Shown piece after piece: positions 45,210 through 57,217 of a stretch of 64,000 bases of DNA. Location of the stretch: contig CP085827.1 in assembly GCA_020809705.1 (NCBI GenBank), positions 6,324,001 through 6,388,000 of the forward strand, written 5' to 3'. Position 1 is the first letter of the stretch. Each line of letters opens with the position of its first letter. This stretch comes from Calonectria ilicicola (taxonomy: Eukaryota; Ascomycota; Sordariomycetes; Hypocreales; Nectriaceae). The position numbers and the translations under genes are program-made. A model generated the notes under the pieces. The model was not told the DNA's origin. It made no database searches and saw only the letters and a program-made list of their open reading frames with translations.

Positions 45210-46783
45210 GCTCAGATAATTGGCAAGGCATAGTGCATTTGCAAGGAGAATTGCTGCTGCAACCAGCCGTGCCCAATCCGAAAGAAGCTGTAATAAATAC
45301 ATGATAATAAAAATGAGTAAAATCATTTGGTCCTCGTCATTTGCCCGATCAAAGCACAATCAACCTGATGCCCCCGTACGACACACCCTACCGGGTGTTA
45401 GGGTGTAGCATTAGTTGTTGCCTTAAAAACAAACCATCATGCACTAATTCTATGTCTTATGGGAAAATATATTTGTTGTGAGTGACGTAATCGAACAAAG
45501 TCTGCCACTTACGTCGAGTTGTTCAAGGAAATGTTCCATAGACCACTTGGGATGTGGAAGCTGTTAGTATTAAAGCTCCTTGCTTTCAATTTAGTTCATT
45601 CACCTTGATATATAATTAGTATAGGTTAGAGAGAGCATTTGTCAATAGTGTTTAATATTTATGTGCTCAGACCATACCAAAATAAATACATGATCCATCT
45701 GCCAGCATGAGCCTTTCGATCCGATTGGCTTCCTGTGATAGGAAATCCACCATATGATTAGAAAGCTCCGAAGCTTTACAAGTCCATCGAATATTATGCA
45801 TGACTCGTACACAGCATCAACTGGGGAAATGAACATACAACACAACAATCTCTTAGACGTTCGTCAACATCGCATCATCATGGCAATATGAATCAAAGCC
45901 CTCACTCTTTTACTTTGACTGCAGTCCCATATATCACATCTACGTTGTTTCTAATATTGGAAACCCTCCACATCCCGTCATTGTCATGTTTTGTACGTGC
46001 GCACGGCACTCATTTTAGCTTCCGGCACGCCACCGGGGAGCATTTACTCGATTGCCAAGCTTGGAAAGAAACTGCAGATTAAGTGATACCCAATTAGTTA
46101 AAATTTACGGCACATGGATGCCGTGATATTTGCGCTAAGATTGCATGTAATTCAAAGGGCGTGAACTGCTATCGCAAAATATCATTTAGGAAAGCATCCC
46201 CGGGAGCCCTCTTAATCTCGCTGTTTTATATTTCGCAGTATATCTTTGCACACAAATCAGTAAACGTCGTCAAGATACCTTCAGGAGGGCCAAACAGTAC
46301 ACAAATATTGGTGTATCATAAATTGCATAAATTTCACCGTGTTTTTGAGATAAATGGCCATAATAACAGAATCAAACAGTGCTCTTTGCCTACTAGATAT
46401 GAAAGTAAAAAGCGTTGGGCAGCGCAACCCCCTGCAAGCTCTCCCCGTCTGCCGCTTACTAAGGCATTTGTCTTCCACTTCATCGGAAACTCGGGTATTT
46501 TTTCTCACCGATTCGTGAACTCACCGTTTCTAATTAAAGTTTGAGCTAAATCGGTCCACATCGAGTTTGCAGGATCACAGAGTGATGAAGGAATTACAAT
46601 GCCTGGCCTTTAGTTCAAGCATAGACAAAGGAAGAATGGACGACCGGAGTACCGCTTAGTAATTCTATATTTCCTATGATCGATATGATATAGATATAAA
46701 GCAGAGAAAAATGGTGACAATAAACCTCAATTCAGTAAAACTCTGAGATTTCCTATCAATCCTTCATTTGAACAGAATACAAG
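45210..46783. other. intergenic region
   Basis: 1.6 kb, AT-rich, no gene recognised. A telomere-like palindrome at 45383-45406 is listed separately. Confidence 0.55.
45383..45406. repeat. ACACCCTA / TAGGGTGT inverted repeat
   Basis: Two 8-base arms around the 8-base spacer CCGGGTGT, which itself pairs with the left arm. The right arm sits in GTTAGGGTGT, resembling the fungal telomere unit TTAGGG. It lies about 175 bases after the regulator stop and may mark an RNA hairpin or binding site. Confidence 0.5.
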
Positions 46784-48432
46784 ATGGCTGCCAACATTGA
46801 GACTAAATCCCAACCCCGTAGGGAGACTGAGATAGTTGACAATGTCCTTCGCTATCCCAGATCCGGGATCAAAGTGATTATTGTTGGAGCTGGCCCCGGT
46901 GGCCTCTTCACTGCTATTGAGTCTTGGAGAAAAGGTCATGATGTTGAGATTCTTGAGAAAGCACCAAAACCATCCACCCTCGGTATGCACCTCCAACATC
47001 TGCGAATTACTTCACTAAGAATGACTAGGAGATATCGTGGCCCTCGGTCCTTCTGCATGGTCTACTCTTCGAAACTACCCGACTATGCTACAGGAATATG
47101 CCAAAGTAACAATCGATACCCAAACAGTCCCGTTCCATATGAACGGGGAGCAAATAGCCCCACCAGCCGAGTTTGAGTGGAATCGACCGGGCGTAGCAAA
47201 ACATGCTTCCTACCCAGTGCGCGTCAGTCCTATAATCGGACGGGCGGACCTGGCCGATTTATACCTCCTTCAGGCCCAAAGATTGGGTATTCAAATTACC
47301 TGGAATGTTTCAATCGTCGATTACACTGAGGATGTTGTCACTGGACACGGAATTGCCATCTCGAGCGACGGGAAAGAGTATCAGGCTGACGTCATCGTTG
47401 TTGCGGACGGCATTGGGTCCAAATCCCACAAGCTGATCCTTGGTAGATCAGTTCGCGCCGTTGAAACAGGCTACACAGTCTACCGCGCAGCTGTACAGAC
47501 TGGCAACTTGCCAATTACATCGTCAGTTAGACAGCTTGCAGAAAGTTTAGAGCGCCCACAAACGCGACTCTACGCTGGACATGGCCACCACGTTGTGATC
47601 GTTTTGTCCAAACGTTTAGTTTCTCTGGCTGTTACATTGCCTAAGGTAGGCTAAATGCTTGTCTAGGATACTCAACTTTTTTAGCGGGCGACTCGCTAAG
47701 GAAGCATAGGAAAATGCAGAAGATTCGGTAGAATCGTGGACTTCTACCATCACTGCCGAAGATCTAATTCGGAGATTTCCTCGATTTGAGGAACTCGGAC
47801 AAACCATTCGTGATACCATAGGATGCTTCCCCGATGGTTCCATTGTTGCTTGGAAACTATGTATGCGCGGCCCCCAGTCTACGTGGATCTCAAAGTTAGG
47901 CCATGTTATTCAAGTTGGAGATAGCGCCCATAGCTTTGTTCCTACCTCGGCCAACGGGGCTACAATGGCCGTGGAGGATGGCACAACTTTGGCAGAATGT
48001 TTAGCTCTGGCTGGTCGGGAGAACATACAGCTCGCGGCACAGGTTTATGAGAGTTTGCGGTGAGTTCCAATCCTATAGTCGATTAAGGGTGATGCTAATT
48101 GATGTTGTGTCTATAGAAAGGATCGTGTGACTCTCGTCCAGCAGATGGGTCTCTTGAACCGTGCCATTTGGCATCAAGACTCAGATGAAGGTATCAAGGA
48201 ACTGTCCAAAGCGAAGCAAGGCAAGTGGCTTTGGACGCATGACGCTGAAAGATATGCGCGTGAAAATTTCCTCGGGGCAAAGGAGAGCATTAATTCGGGC
48301 GTTAAATTTGCGAATACAAACCTGCCTCCTGGTTTCCATCTCAAGCTCTGGACCCTAGATGAAGTAATTCGGAACGAACAAGCGGGCATTATCGAAAATC
48401 TAGCTGAGAATGGAGACTGGGGTATTGAGTGA
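46784..48432 (+). CDS. FAD-dependent monooxygenase (class A, PHBH fold)
   Basis: Hydroxylates an aromatic or similar organic substrate using NAD(P)H and O2. Four exons joined by three short introns; the first junction restores STLGDIVALGPSAW, the second PKENAEDS and the third ESLRKDRV. Motifs: VIIVGAGPGGLFTAIES (FAD ADP-binding GxGxxG) with Glu in EILEKA ending beta-2, DVIVVADGIGSKSH (DG motif) and HVIQVGDSAHSFVPTSANGATMAVEDG (second FAD motif GD). About 450 residues, normal for the group. There is no signal peptide or membrane anchor. It could take part in secondary metabolism or aromatic catabolism; neighbouring genes do not settle which. Confidence 0.88.
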
Positions 48433-48763
48433 ATTTTAGGGACACGATGGCGTATTCTTGATCTAGACACTACCGACGCAATTTTATTTCTCATTCTAAC
48501 TCCAGTCCGGAGCTCATACTTAGACTCTAAGCAACACTTTATATAGCCATCAAAGATTTGATAAATGGACATACCATACCCTTGGGGCAATCCTCATTGT
48601 GTGTTTTTTCATGCAGCCCTTTGGTCAACATCAGAACATCCGTCTTCCAGGCAGACCGCTTCTCATTTCGATTTGTTTGCACCCAAGACCCAGCAGCACA
48701 ACATCCAATACGACTGAGAGGTTGTGGGTGCGGCACCCAATGCACCTCGCTCTTAGAAGAATG
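48433..48763. other. convergent 3' region
   Basis: Short spacer between the monooxygenase and the 2EXR gene; nothing notable seen. Confidence 0.6.
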
Positions 48764-49684
48764 CTAATGCTGAGTATAACAACAATTGACATAAGAACCA
48801 TGAATTTGATGCGCACTTTCGAGGAGCAATTCTAAATCCTCGTCGTATTCATAATCAAGATTCTTTATATCCTCTAATCTGACTGGATTCTCCTGAACTT
48901 CAGGCCAAAGACGGGGATCAGGGTGCAAAAAAACGTGTTTTCGAGACTTGAAAAACATCAACAAGATATTAATCGTTGAACTGTAAAAAGAGTCGAATGG
49001 TGAGTGTCTCCAACCAGTCTCTGTCAGCTGACTCAATACCTCCCTCGTGTCGTGAACGGCCACAAGTTGTGCTGACGATATGATTTCACGGAAGGCAAGG
49101 AAGAGTTGAGGATCCTATGGAAATCTTTTTAGATCACAAGGATTAATTTCGGGGTAAATAGGACGAATAACGCCCTCCAATTCGCTGTCGTGTGGATGCC
49201 AATACCTCTTTCTTGGTACATTCATGATGGCCAATAAGTCGGTCTCTGAGCAGAACCGCACAAGACGAGATTGAATCCCTGGGTGCCATTCGCCACGATA
49301 AATCCGCAAGCCTTGAGGATATCTCGAAACAACAAGCTGCCTCGACTCACGGCAGACGAGACTGAGGCAAGCGATGGTGTGACGCGATACTGGGTCTTCT
49401 GGTTCTGGAAACCTGTCTGCAACTGCAAAATAGCCATCTGCCATACAATTTGCCCGATATTTTGCCGGACAGATGTTCGTTTGACTTTCGCAGTTACTGT
49501 GACGACCGCAAAACCGGTCGTTTACATGCATACATGCATGTTCAACGGTATAAAGGAGTGGGTAGATCGCTACTTAGACTGTGCGGTTCGGTGCGACGTT
49601 TTCAAGGGCATATTTCCATATCTGAACCCGAATCTCTGATGGCAAATCTGAGAAACAGGTGGTTTTGTTGCCGTTTGTCATCAT
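48764..49684 (-). pseudogene. 2EXR-domain protein with in-frame stop codons (or two in-frame introns)
   Basis: Fungal F-box-like 2EXR protein of unknown function. It starts at 49684 with MMTNGNKTTC and FSDLPSEIRVQIWKYAL, the opening of the 2EXR domain, and continues with HTIACLSLVCRESRQLVVSR and RGEWHPGIQSRLVRF. The frame is interrupted by TAA at 49574-49576 and TAG at 49115-49117, yet coding character continues in the same frame after each. Two readings fit. Introns may remove the stops (donor GTCTAA to acceptor GTCACAG, and donor GTTATT to CCATAG), both multiples of three but with poor donors. Alternatively both codons are nonsense changes from Gln. The C-terminus is acidic (LDYEYDEDLELLLES). 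Unusual because both stops could come from CAR codons. Confidence 0.55.
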
Positions 49685-49976
49685 TGCGCGCTGTCTCGAT
49701 GGTCCGCAATGAGGTAGGTGTTGAGAGGGTAAATTTCCAGCGGGGAACCCAAGCACAGTGAGATTTGTGACTCTGTGGCTGTGCTCACTTCGCCGCTGGT
49801 GGAAATGTCCGATAGATACCCTAAACAAGAGCATGACTTACAGGTCTTGCCAATCAAATGGTTATGCTGAATTTTGGTAAGAGCTTTCGCATCGATATTG
49901 GATCTCTAAAACTAGATGGACCACACATGTACAAATACTTTAGATCAATCCCGATGAGAAATTGTCAAACCCGTCT

Positions 49977-50756
49977 CTATCTAGAATGTGAAACGATGAT
50001 ATTCACCAGCTTTTCGGTTTGACTCAATTGAGCCATATGCCCAGCCCCGGAAAGTCTGACAATCTCGCTACCCGTCGATTTTGCTTGGCCTTCTTGGAAT
50101 GCTACAGGCAGCAGCTGGTCGTCCTCACACACAATATACACACTGGGAACCTCTCGCCAGCCACAATATGCCACGGGCTTGGCCCAACCAGTCACGGGCT
50201 GGTGCCGAAGGCCCTCCAGCCATTTTTGGGCTTCTTCTGCGGGCAAATCATGATATAACAAAGCCAACGGGTCACGGCACGTTTGCGTACCTTTTGACTC
50301 CTAATGCAATGGTCAACAATCCGAACTCAAGGGGGTAACTTATACTCTTGAACCTACATTCAGTTCCATAAAAGGCATGAGACCCTGCTCAAAGCCCTCC
50401 GGTGGAGCTCCAGCAGCAATAAAAATGACCTTCCCAACCCCGCCAACTTGTCCAGAGGCTTTGCGTGCTGGAGAAGTAAGGCCTTTCATTGCGGCACTTC
50501 CTAAGAAACCCCCTGCTGAATGTGCAACGACAACTACACCTTCCTCCCCAGCATTTTCAACTGCTATGGTGAGATCTTTTGCAATTGCGGCAATGTCATC
50601 GTCCATAGTTGGGTTATTGGGTGGTGTTGTTCCAGTACTCGTAATGGATGTGGTGTGCACTTTGGAAAAGCCGGTCTCGACGAGGGCATCTGCGAGAGGT
50701 TTAAATACGGCTGGGCCTTCGTACATGCCAGGAACAATGAATATCGACGGCGCCAT
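49977..50756 (-). CDS. alpha/beta hydrolase
   Basis: Exons 50756-50358 and 50300-49977 give 240 residues. The start MAPSIFIVPGMYEGPAVFKP supplies the oxyanion-type strand, and the nucleophile elbow is VVAHSAGGFLGSAA (x-S-x-G with Ser near residue 99). The acidic residue is likely in VYIVCEDDQLLPVAF and the His in LSGAGHMAQLSQTEK, so all three catalytic residues are present in family order. Cytosolic. It resembles plant salicylate/methyl-ester-type hydrolases and bacterial homologues in size. Ester, amide or lactone substrates are possible. It is divergent from the HAD gene. Confidence 0.87.
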
Positions 50757-51429
50757 CGTGAATTGCGAATTGTGAATCGTAATACAAACCGTGTAGGTAG
50801 TTTTGTAGAGACGAGAGGGGATGAAACGAGGAGAATATGAAAGAGATCAACCAAGGTAGATATATTTGACGAACCAAAATCTCATATCAGCGCTAGATTG
50901 AGTTTTGAATACTAAAATATGACGATTTTCTTTTAGTAGTTGTCTGAGGACCCTTTGCTAGCCTGTTGTTGGCTATGTTCTTCGTCGTCTCATTAGCTGC
51001 ATTGGGCAATTTGAATGATCGTCCATGCGTAAGTTTCCAAGTCCTGCGCCACATGCCTCGCCCATTTAGGCTAAGCGTACATGCTGCATGTGGCGGTGCG
51101 ACAATAACTGACATACTGATCTCGGCATTTGTGTTGTGGCGTCGTCGGGATTTTGACAGGGCCGAATGCGGCTAATGAAATGAGAGCAAATAGCACTTCA
51201 GCCAATCCTCTGCTGCGATCACGCAATGAAACAGCGGCAGCAAAATTATTCGCTGATGAAATGATGGTGCCGATATTTAACCGCGAATATTCTAACAATT
51301 GATGATACACGGTGCGAATTGGAAAAGTCGGCGAGGGTCGGCGATGCTGTAGCCCGTACCCCTCATCGTCGAGCTTATGTCCAACAAGACAGTTTTGTCA
51401 CCATAAACACAAGAGACTCTTTCGACAAT
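50757..51429. other. divergent promoter region
   Basis: 0.67 kb between the hydrolase and the HAD gene. An upstream in-frame stretch from about 51319 precedes the HAD ATG but lacks an ATG in good context. No other gene seen. Confidence 0.55.
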
Positions 51430-52176
51430 ATGATCACTTTGGTTGCTTTTGACCTCGACGGAACGCTCGCTGAGAGCAAGCAGCCGCTGCTTGATTCTAT
51501 GGGCGAGGCATTGGCCGACTTGCTCAATGTCGCACACGTTGCAGTCATATCCGGTGGCGATTGGCCGCAGTTCCAGAAGCAAGTTGCCAGCCGTTTGCCT
51601 GAGCGAGCCGATCTCTCCAAGCTGTGGCTGATGCCGACCACGGGTACCAAGCTGTACACGTACAGAGGAACCGACTGGAAGGTTGAGTATGCTGAGCTGT
51701 TCAGTGAGGAGCAGCGCAAGGACATTATCCAGGCCTTCAACGCCTCGCTCGACGCCACCGGCTTCCAGCCGGAGCAGACGTGGGGCGAGCGCATTGAAGA
51801 TCGCGGCAGTCAGATCACTTTCTCCGCCCTTGGCCAGCAAGCTCCCGTTGCTGCCAAGGAAGTCTGGGACCCTGATTTTGCCAAGCGCAAGATTATCCAG
51901 GCCGACCTGCGCAAGAGGCTGCCTGACCTGTCCATTAACATGGGCGGTGCCACGTCTATTGATATCACGCAAAAGGGCGTTGATAAGGGATATGGTCTGA
52001 AGAAGCTGGCCACCGCGAGTGGAATTCCGTTGGAGCAGATGATGTTCATCGGTGACGCAATTTTTCCGGGGGGCAACGACTATCCCGCAAAGGAGTTGGG
52101 GTTGCACACTGTCCGTGTGAAGAATCCTGACGGCACCCTCGCCGCGATTGCAGGCATTGTTGCGTGTCTAAGTTAG
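51430..52176 (+). CDS. HAD-IIB phosphatase / phosphomannomutase-like, bacterial type
   Basis: Intronless, 248 residues. HAD motifs in order: nucleophile FDLDGTLAESK, motif II VAVISGGDW, the cap-domain stretch WGERIEDRGSQITFSALGQ, motif III Lys in VDKGYGLKKL and motif IV FIGDAIFPGGNDYPAK. This set, with LMPTTGTKLYTY, GGATSIDIT and SALGQQAP, matches bacterial HAD-IIB phosphatases more closely than the eukaryotic phosphomannomutase Sec53 type. It could dephosphorylate a sugar phosphate. The sequence is more GC-rich than its flanks and has no introns, so it may be horizontally acquired. The start at 51430 begins right at the HAD domain; codons upstream in frame are unlikely to be translated. No signal peptide. 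Confidence 0.85.
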   Translation: MITLVAFDLDGTLAESKQPLLDSMGEALADLLNVAHVAVISGGDWPQFQKQVASRLPERADLSKLWLMPTTGTKLYTYRGTDWKVEYAELFSEEQRKDIIQAFNASLDATGFQPEQTWGERIEDRGSQITFSALGQQAPVAAKEVWDPDFAKRKIIQADLRKRLPDLSINMGGATSIDITQKGVDKGYGLKKLATASGIPLEQMMFIGDAIFPGGNDYPAKELGLHTVRVKNPDGTLAAIAGIVACLS

Positions 52177-53529
52177 GAAAAGGGATCCTCCTTCAAACTG
52201 TGATGATAAGGAGGAGAATTTTTAGTGCCCATAGGAATTGATGAAAGGAGGAGGAGGAGGATGCAGGGTAGCTGCTAGTATGGGTAAAGTGGTTTCGAAC
52301 ACTTGGCCTAGTTGTAGGAAGGATCAACAACAATTGCTTCTTTATTATGTGGCACATTGAATGTTTCGATTAATTTGACTTAAAAATAAAATAGATATAC
52401 CTTGTTCCTTCGGAAAGATCCGCACGAATTGTAATGCGCTATGCGTCTCTGGAGCCAACTCGAGAACTTTTGTAAAGCCTCTTGTTTCGAGTTGAACGAC
52501 AGTGGTGCCAAGATTGGCATAGTCGACCTGGCGGTAGACTATGCTAGCAACGCCAAGACAAGACGATAGAAGGATTTTCCTCGTGTTTTTGACAGACCCG
52601 ACGCTCTGGCATGACGGCGGGATGCACGAATACGGGGATTTGCAACGTGCAGCACAGCACGGAGGCGCAGTTCCTTTTGGGCTGGCAGAGGAGTTTAGCC
52701 CTATCTCGACCAGGCTCCCCACTGCCCCGTCACGACGTTGCACGATACAGAGTTTTGGGGCGGCTGGCATGATCTGGCCCGGGTGGGAATAGTCTCCGGG
52801 AATTGCTCACCACCTGTGCCCGTACTGCGCTGTACAGTGCTGTTGTGTGTAAGAGCACCCGTAGGACCGAAGGGCCGGGCGGGTCGTTGGCGGACCAATT
52901 CCAGCGTCCCAGGCGGCCGACCCGGCAGAAGCGACATGGGGACTGAGACAGGCTCAGAGCTAGATAAAGCCAGGTTCGGCCGTCCAGGCTCGCGGCCCAC
53001 CCAGTTGTGAATGATGTGGATGGCGGCGGATGGCCAGCGGGGTGGAGAGCGTCACGTTTCGCCGCCAGCGCTCTGGCTCCGCGACATGGGTGCCTGGGGC
53101 GCTGCGTCTAATAATACCTGGCGATATTTGGAATTTCCATTCAGCGCTCGACGCTATACTCAATCGCGCCTGGCCTGGTCGTTGGGCTGTGGGGCAGGGC
53201 CTGGCTGATCTCCCGCCTGGCTTCATCTTTGGGCAGACCGACCAAGCGGCATCATGTCGCCGTCGTCTAACGGCCGTGGTCATATAATCTGGCCTTGTTT
53301 CCCCTTTGATTTTCTCAATGGCCCGTCTCTGCTCATATACGAAGCCTGCAGCCGCCACAATTGACTCTACCAAGCATCTGCCCATTTTCAGCCCTCAAAA
53401 CACCACACGATTCGTGACTGTTACCTAAATCGTCAAAATTCCATCCGGCCAACGCCTAGTTGATCAAGTATTCACTGAGAATCCTCAGCTAGACGCCAAT
53501 AAATCCACCCCTGTGTCCGCTCCGCCGCC
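52177..53529. other. intergenic, GC-rich region upstream of bZIP gene
   Basis: 1.35 kb. It contains a (GGA)n tract near 52243-52260, then AT-rich DNA, then a GC-rich 52600-53280 stretch. Long open frames occur on both strands there but none resembles a family; they look like a consequence of GC richness. The 5' leader of the bZIP gene is likely near 53300-53529. Confidence 0.45.
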
Positions 53530-54574
53530 ATGGACAACCCGTACTTTCACGGCAACCATCCATATCACCACTTCATGCCAGTATCCCCTCCTTCGAGCTC
53601 GGGGTTGGAAGATTTTGATACGTCTCCATCGGTGAGTGAAAAAAAAAAAGAGATGCCTAGCCTTGAAGCACGGGAAATTACTCCTCGTCTATGCTTTGCC
53701 TCTTGACCAACCATTAGTCTCAGCAGTTGGGCGGGCGTTTTGCCGTCGATTCTCATTCTTGCTTGCTAACTTGTCACCCACAGGATTCTCTTCAACAGCA
53801 TCCATACTACACCCTCAGCTACAGCGAAGGTTATGGGAATTCGGCGGCTGATGGCATTTCTGATTCTCTCATCCCCACCTCTTCCGGCCGAGACCATCCA
53901 TACGCGCAAATGCAGCGAAGTGGAGTTCCTGGCACAAAGCCCAGAAAGGGTGATAGTGGGACTAGTGAGGACGATAACGGTTTGACCCCGGCTCAGTCCC
54001 GAAGAAAGGCTCAAAACCGCGCCGCGTGTGTATCCCCGCATCCATGGACCCCCAGGGTCTTGACAGCTTGCTAACTCCATTTAGTCAACAGGCATTCCGA
54101 AAGCGCAAGGAAGACCACATCAAGGATCTCAGGGCCAAGGTCACGGATCTTGAGACCGTGCAGCAGCAGGTTCTGGTGGAGAACAAGCGCCTCAGACAAG
54201 ACCTCCAAAAAATATCTACTGAGAATGAGATTCTTCGAGCAACGTCCCACATTGGGGGCCCGCTTGAAGCATTGCCAGAAGCTGCAGATCTTGACATCTT
54301 TACCCACGGTAGATTTCAAGTCCACAACAAGCACAAGGCTGAAAAACTGTCGTCTCGTCGTACTCCCGGTGCTAAGCGGCTTGACGCGAATGCAACTTGG
54401 GAGTACATCATCAACCATGAGCTCTTCAAAAAGGGCCTTGTCGATATCAACGACATTAGCCAACGATTAAAACAACATACACAATATGACAGCCGAGGCC
54501 CCACGTTTTCAGAGCGTACTATTAGCACAGTCATTGCGCAAAGCGTCGCAAGCGGCACTGATGATCTCATATGA
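53530..54574 (+). CDS. YAP/Pap1-like bZIP transcription factor
   Basis: Nuclear regulator, often of oxidative, metal or nutrient stress. Exons 53530-53631, 53784-54025 and 54085-54574 give 277 residues. The N-terminal 100 residues are rich in His, Ser and Pro (MDNPYFHGNHPYHHF). The basic region is split by the second intron: SRRKAQNRAA joins QQAFRKRKEDHIKDL, and the leucine zipper follows with heptad residues in KVTDLETVQQQVLVENKRL. The sequence NRAAQQAFRKRK is close to the YAP consensus NRAAQRAFRERK, with Gln for Arg. No Cys-rich redox domain of the Yap1 c-CRD type is visible, so a non-Yap1 member is likely. The C-terminal half contains a conserved-looking block TWEYIINHELFKKGLVDIND that may be a further domain. 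Confidence 0.85.
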
Positions 54575-57217
54575 TCGCCCAATCTGTCTCTAATGCGAAC
54601 GGAATATCCTCACCACTCACTCACTCACTCATCATTCCTTCAAAACAACTTGCAACACATATCGAAAATTCTCCACAAAAATTTGCCTCGTTTTTGTGGG
54701 TTTCCATCCATTTCCTAGAGCTAGATCTGCCTGGGTACGTACGACCAGGATGCAGATCCTAGCTCAAGTACTGTTGGTGAGATTGGCTCTCTAAGTATGG
54801 AAATAACATCTTTGAGCGAGATCTCATGGGATTAGTACGATTTGAGATGTCTTCAATGCGTTTAGTGGACTTGAAATGAGTCCCGTTACTGCACACCAAG
54901 ATTGGTGGCCAGTTTCATAAAAGTATGTTTCCTGCTCGTTAATTAGCAGGCGATCCTTAGCGGGTGGGCAACCAAAAAACGGCTCTTACAGAGCGATTTA
55001 ACCGCCCATATCGACATGATCCTATTATGCAGCACCAGACCCAATGGCGGAAGCAAGCACTTGCGGCGAGTCACGAGCCTGGGGCCTCAATCTGGGTTGG
55101 GCCTCAGTTAGAGATTCCAGTGCCTAATCCAGCGAACAACATCATGTGCAATGTGAGTTTTGAGGCCTAATATCGAGCCATTCGTGCACTGCTAACACGG
55201 TTCCAGATCATCATCATATCACTGGTATGCGTCGAGTCAGAAAAGACGCGACTCTTGGTAAAAGTCTCTGTAGTTGAGAAACCTATTAGACTAGAAGTAC
55301 CAAGTGCCTAGATCTGTTAGGCCACGCTAAGTTGGAGTTTGAGGCAAGAGATGCGTGACAAATAAGGTCCCACCTGTTTGCATCTTGCGGTCACCCAAGT
55401 CGAGCATCAAAGCTTCTAGTTCCGGAGCGAACAGCACTAGCCGTCTCCATGACCATATTGTATTGGCTGGTGACAGCCCTGAGACTTCCGCCTCGCCACG
55501 ACCACCAAAGCTGAGGGTGATGGTGCCCTTCTCCTTGAGAATAGCGGCTTGGCACTGCGACAAGTGTCGGTATTTGACGAGGTACGAGGTTGGGATTCGT
55601 GAAGTCGAGCCATGTGGCGAGAACGTAGCCACCACAGATCCACCAGGAACAGTTTATGGCAAAGAAAGCCAAGCGTTGAATATATACGTGAATGCTGTGA
55701 TTAGAATATTGGTTGTACTCATGGGTGGCCACTTGTTTTTATGGATGAACAAGGTAATTTTTGAGACAAATTTCATCTTTACTTGTATTTAATGCAAATT
55801 CATGACCAAGAATAGAGGCGCTATACATTCTTCATTTCCATACCTCCATCCTCACATTGTGCTTCCATGACCCTCGTGCTCTGCACTTATGAATTGTGAC
55901 AAGACCATGGCCTCAATTCGAGAAGGTGCTCTGACACGACGTTGTTGAGTCAGTGGCGTTGAAGTGCGCCTAAGGTTGCCTACCTTAGGCCCTCGGACTA
56001 AAATAATGCGTCTGCCGTGGGTGCCAGCTCAGGCGGGGGAGCGATGATCTTGACTGAACAAGGTAAAGGCAACACTGCATTTCATGTCAGGTGCATTGTA
56101 TCCACTGAATTGAGTTGTGCTTCATCTTCTCGCTGGTACTGCCATTGGGTGAGCAAGTATTCCCAGCCTCTAGGCTGTGGATGATGTATGGTGGTGGAGG
56201 GGAAGGGTCCAAAACCCTGCTTAAATTGCGGTGGCATTTTGTCCCGCCTTGGAGAAGGGACCGAGCGTTGAGCGACGTTGAGATGGCAAGATTGCACAGT
56301 GATGTGACAGATCCCTGCCGACCACGTTGGGTTCCTCTGTCTGTACCCTGTCTTGTGCCTCGTGCCGGGGATAAAGGTTGTATTAAGTCGCATAACGGCC
56401 CGCCCGTTTCCATACCGCTGCAAGATTAATTGATGACAGTTTGTATGTGAGGTCTGCAAATTGTGAATATGGCGGTAATTGATCTGCTTCACTTCTTTGG
56501 CGCGTTGTTTCTAATTCCGCTGATCTTGAGCTTCCAACCAGGTCCCCTGGTAGACGCCTCGGCCGAAGCCTTGGTCGCATACGCCACATCTCGGAAACCA
56601 AATAACCCCTGCATGGATGTGTGTTTTTTTGACCCCATATTTCGATTATTTCATCGCTTGAGCTGCAGATGACAAAGTGAGAAATGACAGTGCCTGGCGA
56701 CCTATCAGGGTTAGGAAAAGCTTGACCATGACCCTTCCTAATTGACATGGCTTAAAAATCCCTTGGAACTTGGGCATCAATATGAATTCCGATGGTGCTC
56801 CACTGCACCACGTAATTATTGAATAATTTGACAATTATGTTTCTCGTCCGTGTGTCTTTACTTAGCTCCAAACATCATTGCATTTACTAATCCCTGTCTA
56901 CCTACATTCCGCGTGCGCAAGTCTTTTTTTCCCAGCCATCTCATATTGAAGTAGAAAAACCATTTGCAGGGGAAAATTGGCCAAGGAGTCGGCTAGTAAG
57001 CCACACATTTTTTGTGACACCATTCGCTTAGTTTGAGAGCTTTGATTCAATAAAACCCGTGGTGTAGCCGCGTTTCTCTTATTAGGCATCGCTTGGTCAT
57101 ATTCGATTTCCCACCAAACTGCAATCAAAAGTATATAAGATTTAGATATCTAGTTACTATAAAAAAGCTGTAGCACCTCCCAGCCGGGTTGGGAACTAGT
57201 ATTCACATCGATGTAGC
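54575..57217. other. intergenic region with weak ORF pieces
   Basis: 2.6 kb. On the minus strand 55327-55635 encodes a 102-residue open frame (YRHLSQCQAAILKEKGTITL, SPANTIWSWRRLVLFAPELE) with protein-like composition, and upstream in the same frame a TAA (near 55654) precedes further open sequence. It could be a fragment of a degraded gene. No family recognised and no other gene seen. Confidence 0.35.

Noticed and set aside
52600..53390. Long open frames on both strands in the GC-rich region
   Set aside because: No family motif, overlapping frames on both strands and Pro/Arg-rich composition fit GC bias rather than genes.
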